Below are positions 60,919 through 64,000 of a stretch of 64,000 nt of DNA, piece after piece. Positions within the stretch are counted from its first letter, which is position 1. The number at the start of each line of letters is the position of its first letter. The stretch is from contig NC_015572.1 in assembly GCF_000214665.1 (NCBI RefSeq), forward strand, positions 186,001-250,000, written 5' to 3'. A model generated the notes under the pieces. It saw only the letters and a program-made list of their open reading frames with translations. It had not been told where the DNA came from and did no database searches. Source of the DNA: Methylomonas methanica MC09. GTDB taxonomy: Bacteria > Pseudomonadota > Gammaproteobacteria > Methylococcales > Methylomonadaceae. Position numbers and translations under genes: made by a program.

Positions 60919-62805
60919 ATGCTCAATTTCAAAAACATCGCCATCCGTCGCGGCAGCCGTTTGCTGTTTAGCGGGGCTTCCTTCACGATTCATAAAGGCC
61001 AGAAGATCGGTTTGACTGGGGCCAACGGCACCGGCAAATCCAGTTTATTCGCGATGCTGCGTGGCGAGTTGCATGCCGACGAAGGCGAGTTTTCCATGCC
61101 GCCGAATCTGGAAGTGGCGCATGTGGCGCAGGAAACCCCGGCGCTGGAATGCTCGGCCATCGACTACGTACTGGACGGCGACCGCGAATTGCGGGCCTTG
61201 CAACGGCAATTGCAGGAGGCCGAGCAGGCCCACGACGGCATCAAACTGGCCGAATTGCACGCGGCCTTGGAACATGCCGGCGGCTACACGGCACAGGCCC
61301 GCGCTTCGCGGCTGTTGAACGGCTTGGGGTTTAGCACCGAACAGGAAAACCGCGCGGTCAGTTCGTTTTCCGGCGGCTGGCGCATGCGTTTGAATCTGGC
61401 CCAGGCCCTGATGTGCCGTTCCGACGTGTTGCTGCTGGATGAGCCGACCAACCATTTGGATTTGGACGCGGTGATTTATTTGCAGGATTGGCTGGTCAAA
61501 TACCCCGGCACCTTGCTGTTGATTTCACACGACCGGGATTTCCTGGATACCATCACCGACCACATCGTGCATATCGAGCAAAACAAGGCCGAGATTTATA
61601 CCGGTAATTATTCCGACTTCGAACGCATGCGCGCCGAAAAGCTGGCCCAGCAACAAACCGCTTTCGAAAAGCAGCAGCGGGAAATTGCGCATATTCAAAG
61701 CTTCGTCGACCGTTTCAAGGCTCAGGCCACCAAGGCCCGTCAGGCGCAAAGCCGCATCAAGGCGCTGGAGCGCATGGAATTGATCGCCCAGGCCCATGTG
61801 GATTCACCGTTCGGCTTTAGCTTTCCGCCGCCGAAAAAAATGCCCAACCCGCTGATCAAATTGGAAGAGGCCGACATCGGTTACGGCGACAAAGTGGTGG
61901 TGCGCAACGCCTCGCTGTCCATATCCCCCGGCGACCGCATCGGCTTGTTGGGGCCGAACGGGGCCGGTAAGTCCAGCCTGATCAAAGTGCTGTCCGGGCA
62001 AATGCCGGCATTGCGTGGTAAGTTAACCAATGCGCAGGATTTGCATATCGGTTATTTCGCCCAGCATCAATTGGAGCAATTGCGGCTGGACGAGTCGCCG
62101 TTGTGGCATCTGCAGCAACTGGATAAACAGGCGCTGGAAAAGGATTTACGCAATTTTTTGGGCGGTTTCGATTTTCGCGGCGACAAGGTCAACGACCCCA
62201 TCGGGCCGTTTTCCGGAGGCGAAAAGGCCCGGCTGGTGCTGGCGATATTGGTGTATCAAAACCCCAATTTGCTGCTGCTGGACGAGCCGACCAACCATCT
62301 GGATCTGGAAATGCGCCACGCCTTGAGCGTGGCCTTGCAGGAATACCAAGGCGCCATCGTGGTGGTCTCGCATGACCGGCATTTGCTGCGCTCGGTGACC
62401 GATCAGCTATTACTGGTGGCGGACGGCAGGATTCAGCCCTTCGACGGCGACCTGGACGATTACAAACAATGGCTGGCGGAACAAAAGAAAGCCGGCGACG
62501 AGCCGGATACCCAGGCCGCCGCGAATAATGTATCGCGCAAGGATCAGCGTAAGCAGGACGCAGAACGCCGCCAGCGCCTGAAACCCTTGCTGGATGCGGT
62601 GAAAAAAGCCGAGGCGGCGGTGGAGAAATACCACAAGGAACAGCAGGAACTGGAGCAGCAAATGGCCGATCCGGCGATTTATAGCGAAGAAAACAAGGAA
62701 GCATTGAAAAAACTGTTGAGTCGGAAAGCCCAGGTCGATGACGCGTTGGAACAGGCCGAACTCGACTGGATGACTGCCGAAGAAAATCTGTCCCAAGCGG
62801 AGTAA
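60919..62805 (+). CDS. yheS: ABC-F ATPase, YheS type
   Basis: Soluble ribosome-acting ABC-F protein with two ATPase domains. 628 residues from ATG 60919; the TTG at 60883 is less likely. First Walker A GANGTGKSS, signature SSFSGGWRMRLNLAQAL, Walker B VLLLDEPTNHLDLDAVIYL; second Walker A GPNGAGKSS, signature FSGGEKARLVLAIL, Walker B LLLLDEPTNHLDLEM. The linker and C-terminal coiled coil (KKAEAAVEKYHKEQQELEQQ) match YheS rather than Uup or EttA. Members resolve stalled translation on certain nascent chains. Confidence 0.93.
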   Translation: MLNFKNIAIRRGSRLLFSGASFTIHKGQKIGLTGANGTGKSSLFAMLRGELHADEGEFSMPPNLEVAHVAQETPALECSAIDYVLDGDRELRALQRQLQEAEQAHDGIKLAELHAALEHAGGYTAQARASRLLNGLGFSTEQENRAVSSFSGGWRMRLNLAQALMCRSDVLLLDEPTNHLDLDAVIYLQDWLVKYPGTLLLISHDRDFLDTITDHIVHIEQNKAEIYTGNYSDFERMRAEKLAQQQTAFEKQQREIAHIQSFVDRFKAQATKARQAQSRIKALERMELIAQAHVDSPFGFSFPPPKKMPNPLIKLEEADIGYGDKVVVRNASLSISPGDRIGLLGPNGAGKSSLIKVLSGQMPALRGKLTNAQDLHIGYFAQHQLEQLRLDESPLWHLQQLDKQALEKDLRNFLGGFDFRGDKVNDPIGPFSGGEKARLVLAILVYQNPNLLLLDEPTNHLDLEMRHALSVALQEYQGAIVVVSHDRHLLRSVTDQLLLVADGRIQPFDGDLDDYKQWLAEQKKAGDEPDTQAAANNVSRKDQRKQDAERRQRLKPLLDAVKKAEAAVEKYHKEQQELEQQMADPAIYSEENKEALKKLLSRKAQVDDALEQAELDWMTAEENLSQAE

Positions 62806-62808
62806 TGC

Positions 62809-63321
62809 ATGTATGAATTGAGCCTGTTGTTTTTTCGAATCGCCACCTTCCAGAAAGGCCCGCAGGACGTGCCGGCCTCGCCGTTTGTGCTGCGGCTATT
62901 GTTGCCGGTGTATGTGGCGATCAATTATCTGATTTTGTTTTTGAACGGCGCGCATTCGACCGCCGTGCTGCAGATAGCCGTGGATTTCGGGCTGATCGTA
63001 TTGTTCTGTTGGCCCTTGTTGTATACCTCGGGCAAAATCGCCCGCTTTCGGCAAACGCTGGCGGCCATGGTGGGTACCGATGTGGTGATCAGCTTTTTCG
63101 CTCTGCCCGCAATTGCCACCTTAAATACGCATGCCAACGATCTGGCCTATTTTGCCATGCTGGCTTTGGTGCTATGGCATTGGTTGGTCAGCGGGCATAT
63201 CATACGGCACGCGCTGGACCGCTCCCTGTTTTTCGGTTTGGGGCTGGCGCTTTTGTATATCATGTTGTCTTCCCAAATAATGGCGGCGCTGTTTCCGGAA
63301 ATTACCGGCGTGTCGCAATGA
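62809..63321 (+). CDS. inner-membrane protein of unknown function in the yheS operon
   Basis: 170 residues, five hydrophobic segments (FVLRLLLPVYVAINYLILFL, VLQIAVDFGLIVLFCWPLLY, VGTDVVISFFALPAIATL, YFAMLALVLWHWLVSGHIIRHAL, FFGLGLALLYIMLSSQIMAALF). The His/Trp-rich loop (LWHWLVSGHIIRHAL) stands out. It begins 3 nt after yheS and ends 7 nt before uspA. Similar unnamed proteins occur in methanotrophs and betaproteobacteria. Confidence 0.75.
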   Translation: MYELSLLFFRIATFQKGPQDVPASPFVLRLLLPVYVAINYLILFLNGAHSTAVLQIAVDFGLIVLFCWPLLYTSGKIARFRQTLAAMVGTDVVISFFALPAIATLNTHANDLAYFAMLALVLWHWLVSGHIIRHALDRSLFFGLGLALLYIMLSSQIMAALFPEITGVSQ

Positions 63322-63328
63322 GGTAGCT

Positions 63329-63769
63329 ATGAATAACTATAAACATATTTTATTGGCGGTGGATTTTTCGGAACACGGCAAACAGGTTTCCAGCAAAGCC
63401 CTGGACATGGCGCAGCGCAATCAGTCCAAATTGAGTCTGGTGCACGTGGTGGAAAACCTGCCCATTACCGATGCCGCCTATGGGCCTATTCCTTTCGATG
63501 TCGATCTGACGCAGGAGTGGCTGGACGCCTCCAAGGAACGGCTGGGCAAACTGGGCGCCGAATTAGGCGTGCCGGCGGAGCAGCAATGGCTGGAAATGGG
63601 CAGCGCCAAAATGGAAATCGTCCGGGTGGCGGAAGAAAACGCTGTGGATTTGATCGTGGTGGGTTCGCACGGCCGGCATGGCTTGGCGTTACTGCTGGGC
63701 TCCACCGCCAACGGCGTGTTGCATCATGCCAAATGCGATGTACTGGCGGTGCGCCTGACCGATGATTGA
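63329..63769 (+). CDS. uspA: universal stress protein (UspA family)
   Basis: 146 residues: HILLAVDFSEHGKQVSSKALDMAQ at the start and the ATP-binding loop VGSHGRHGLALLLGSTANGVLHHAKCDVLAVR (G-2x-G-9x-G-S/T) at the end. It binds ATP and is induced under stress. It overlaps the start of cobU by 8 nt. Confidence 0.92.
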   Translation: MNNYKHILLAVDFSEHGKQVSSKALDMAQRNQSKLSLVHVVENLPITDAAYGPIPFDVDLTQEWLDASKERLGKLGAELGVPAEQQWLEMGSAKMEIVRVAEENAVDLIVVGSHGRHGLALLLGSTANGVLHHAKCDVLAVRLTDD

Positions 63770-64000
63770 ACTGGTGTTGGGCGGGGCGCGTTCCGGTAAA
63801 AGCCGCTATGCCGAGCAACAAGCGATTAATAGCGGATTGCCGGTGTTGTATCTGGCCACCGCCGAAGCCGGCGACGCGGAAATGCGGGCCCGTATCGCCC
63901 ATCATCAACAAAGACGTCCCGCCGAATGGCAGACACTGGAACAGCCCGTGGAATTAGCGGCTGCCATTCAAACCCAGGCCAATCCCGAACGCTGCCTGTT
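63762..64000 (+). CDS. cobU: 5' part of cobU/cobP: adenosylcobinamide kinase/guanylyltransferase
   Basis: The visible 79 residues begin MIELVLGGARSGKSRYAEQ, the P-loop of CobU, followed by YLATAEAGDAEMRARIAHHQQRRPAEWQTLEQP, where the His of the HHQxRR block carries GMP. It activates cobinamide in cobalamin assembly. ATG 63762 overlaps uspA by 8 nt, in another frame. The gene is cut by the right edge; cobalamin genes probably follow. Confidence 0.93.
   Translation, partial: MIELVLGGARSGKSRYAEQQAINSGLPVLYLATAEAGDAEMRARIAHHQQRRPAEWQTLEQPVELAAAIQTQANPERCL

Overview
Host and setting. The window reads as a chromosomal segment of a gammaproteobacterium, most likely a methylotroph or methanotroph of the Methylomonas/Methylobacter type. 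This is inferred from the mix of bufferin genes, a heavy-metal RND operon with DUF3240 genes, a PEP-CTERM protein, SpeA/SpeE, UbiA, HldE and YheS. No rRNA, tRNA, CRISPR array, integrase or transposase was seen. AT-rich patches at about 6.3-7.8 kb and 46.4-48.7 kb stand out from a more GC-balanced backbone and look acquired.

Layout. 0-1.2 kb: the 3' end of a gene for a surface protein with an (Ala-Pro)n/(Pro-Thr)n linker. 1.3-6.3 kb: an envelope redox operon (TlpA-like thioredoxin, DUF4266 lipoprotein, DUF3570 protein, ApbE flavin transferase, DsbD) closed by a strong terminator. 6.35-7.8 kb: two to three integron-type cassettes on the minus strand without an integrase. 8.1-9.7 kb: msrQ-msrP methionine sulfoxide repair. 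9.8-13.7 kb: a bufferin (copper-binding RiPP) operon with two precursor genes, a beta-propeller gene, bufB, bufC and a DoxX gene. It is divergent from a sigma54 activator at 14-15.9 kb, and a near-perfect sigma54 promoter with inverted-repeat upstream sites lies between them. 16-23.6 kb: an RND metal-efflux operon followed by a DUF3240 gene, an RRM-DUF3240 fusion and an RRM-only gene.

23.7-36 kb is mostly backbone: Tim44-like protein, methyltransferase, spermidine synthase divergent from arginine decarboxylase, GDSL esterase, HIBADH-type dehydrogenase, UDP-glucose dehydrogenase, a PEP-CTERM metalloprotease, FkbM methyltransferase, pentapeptide-repeat protein and UbiA. 36.1-43.1 kb, inserted between ubiA and a toxin-antitoxin pair plus hldE, is a tightly coupled six-gene operon. 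It encodes a DndC-like sulfurtransferase, a 72-residue protein, a DndD-like ATPase, a DndE-like/FtsK fusion, an AAA15-type ATPase and a DUF4435 (Toprim-like) protein. I consider this the best candidate for an undescribed system: a phosphorothioation-type modification core joined to a PARIS-like effector pair.

45.4-50.7 kb holds ArsC-WrbA and a glycan group (FkbM, GT11, GT2, GT41/SPINDLY). Next to the GT41 gene is a 1756-residue Thr-rich protein built entirely of about 219 octapeptides, with an exact 408-bp super-repeat in its middle. 56-60.6 kb has several weakly characterised genes (an M15-like Tat-exported peptidase, a PhyH oxygenase, a HEPN-like protein). The window ends with a yheS-membrane protein-uspA-cobU operon, the last gene cut by the edge.

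Working together. Much of the first 24 kb concerns envelope redox and metal stress: disulfide and flavin electron transfer, methionine sulfoxide repair, copper-binding peptides and metal efflux. The right half is mostly DNA-level defence and surface glycosylation.
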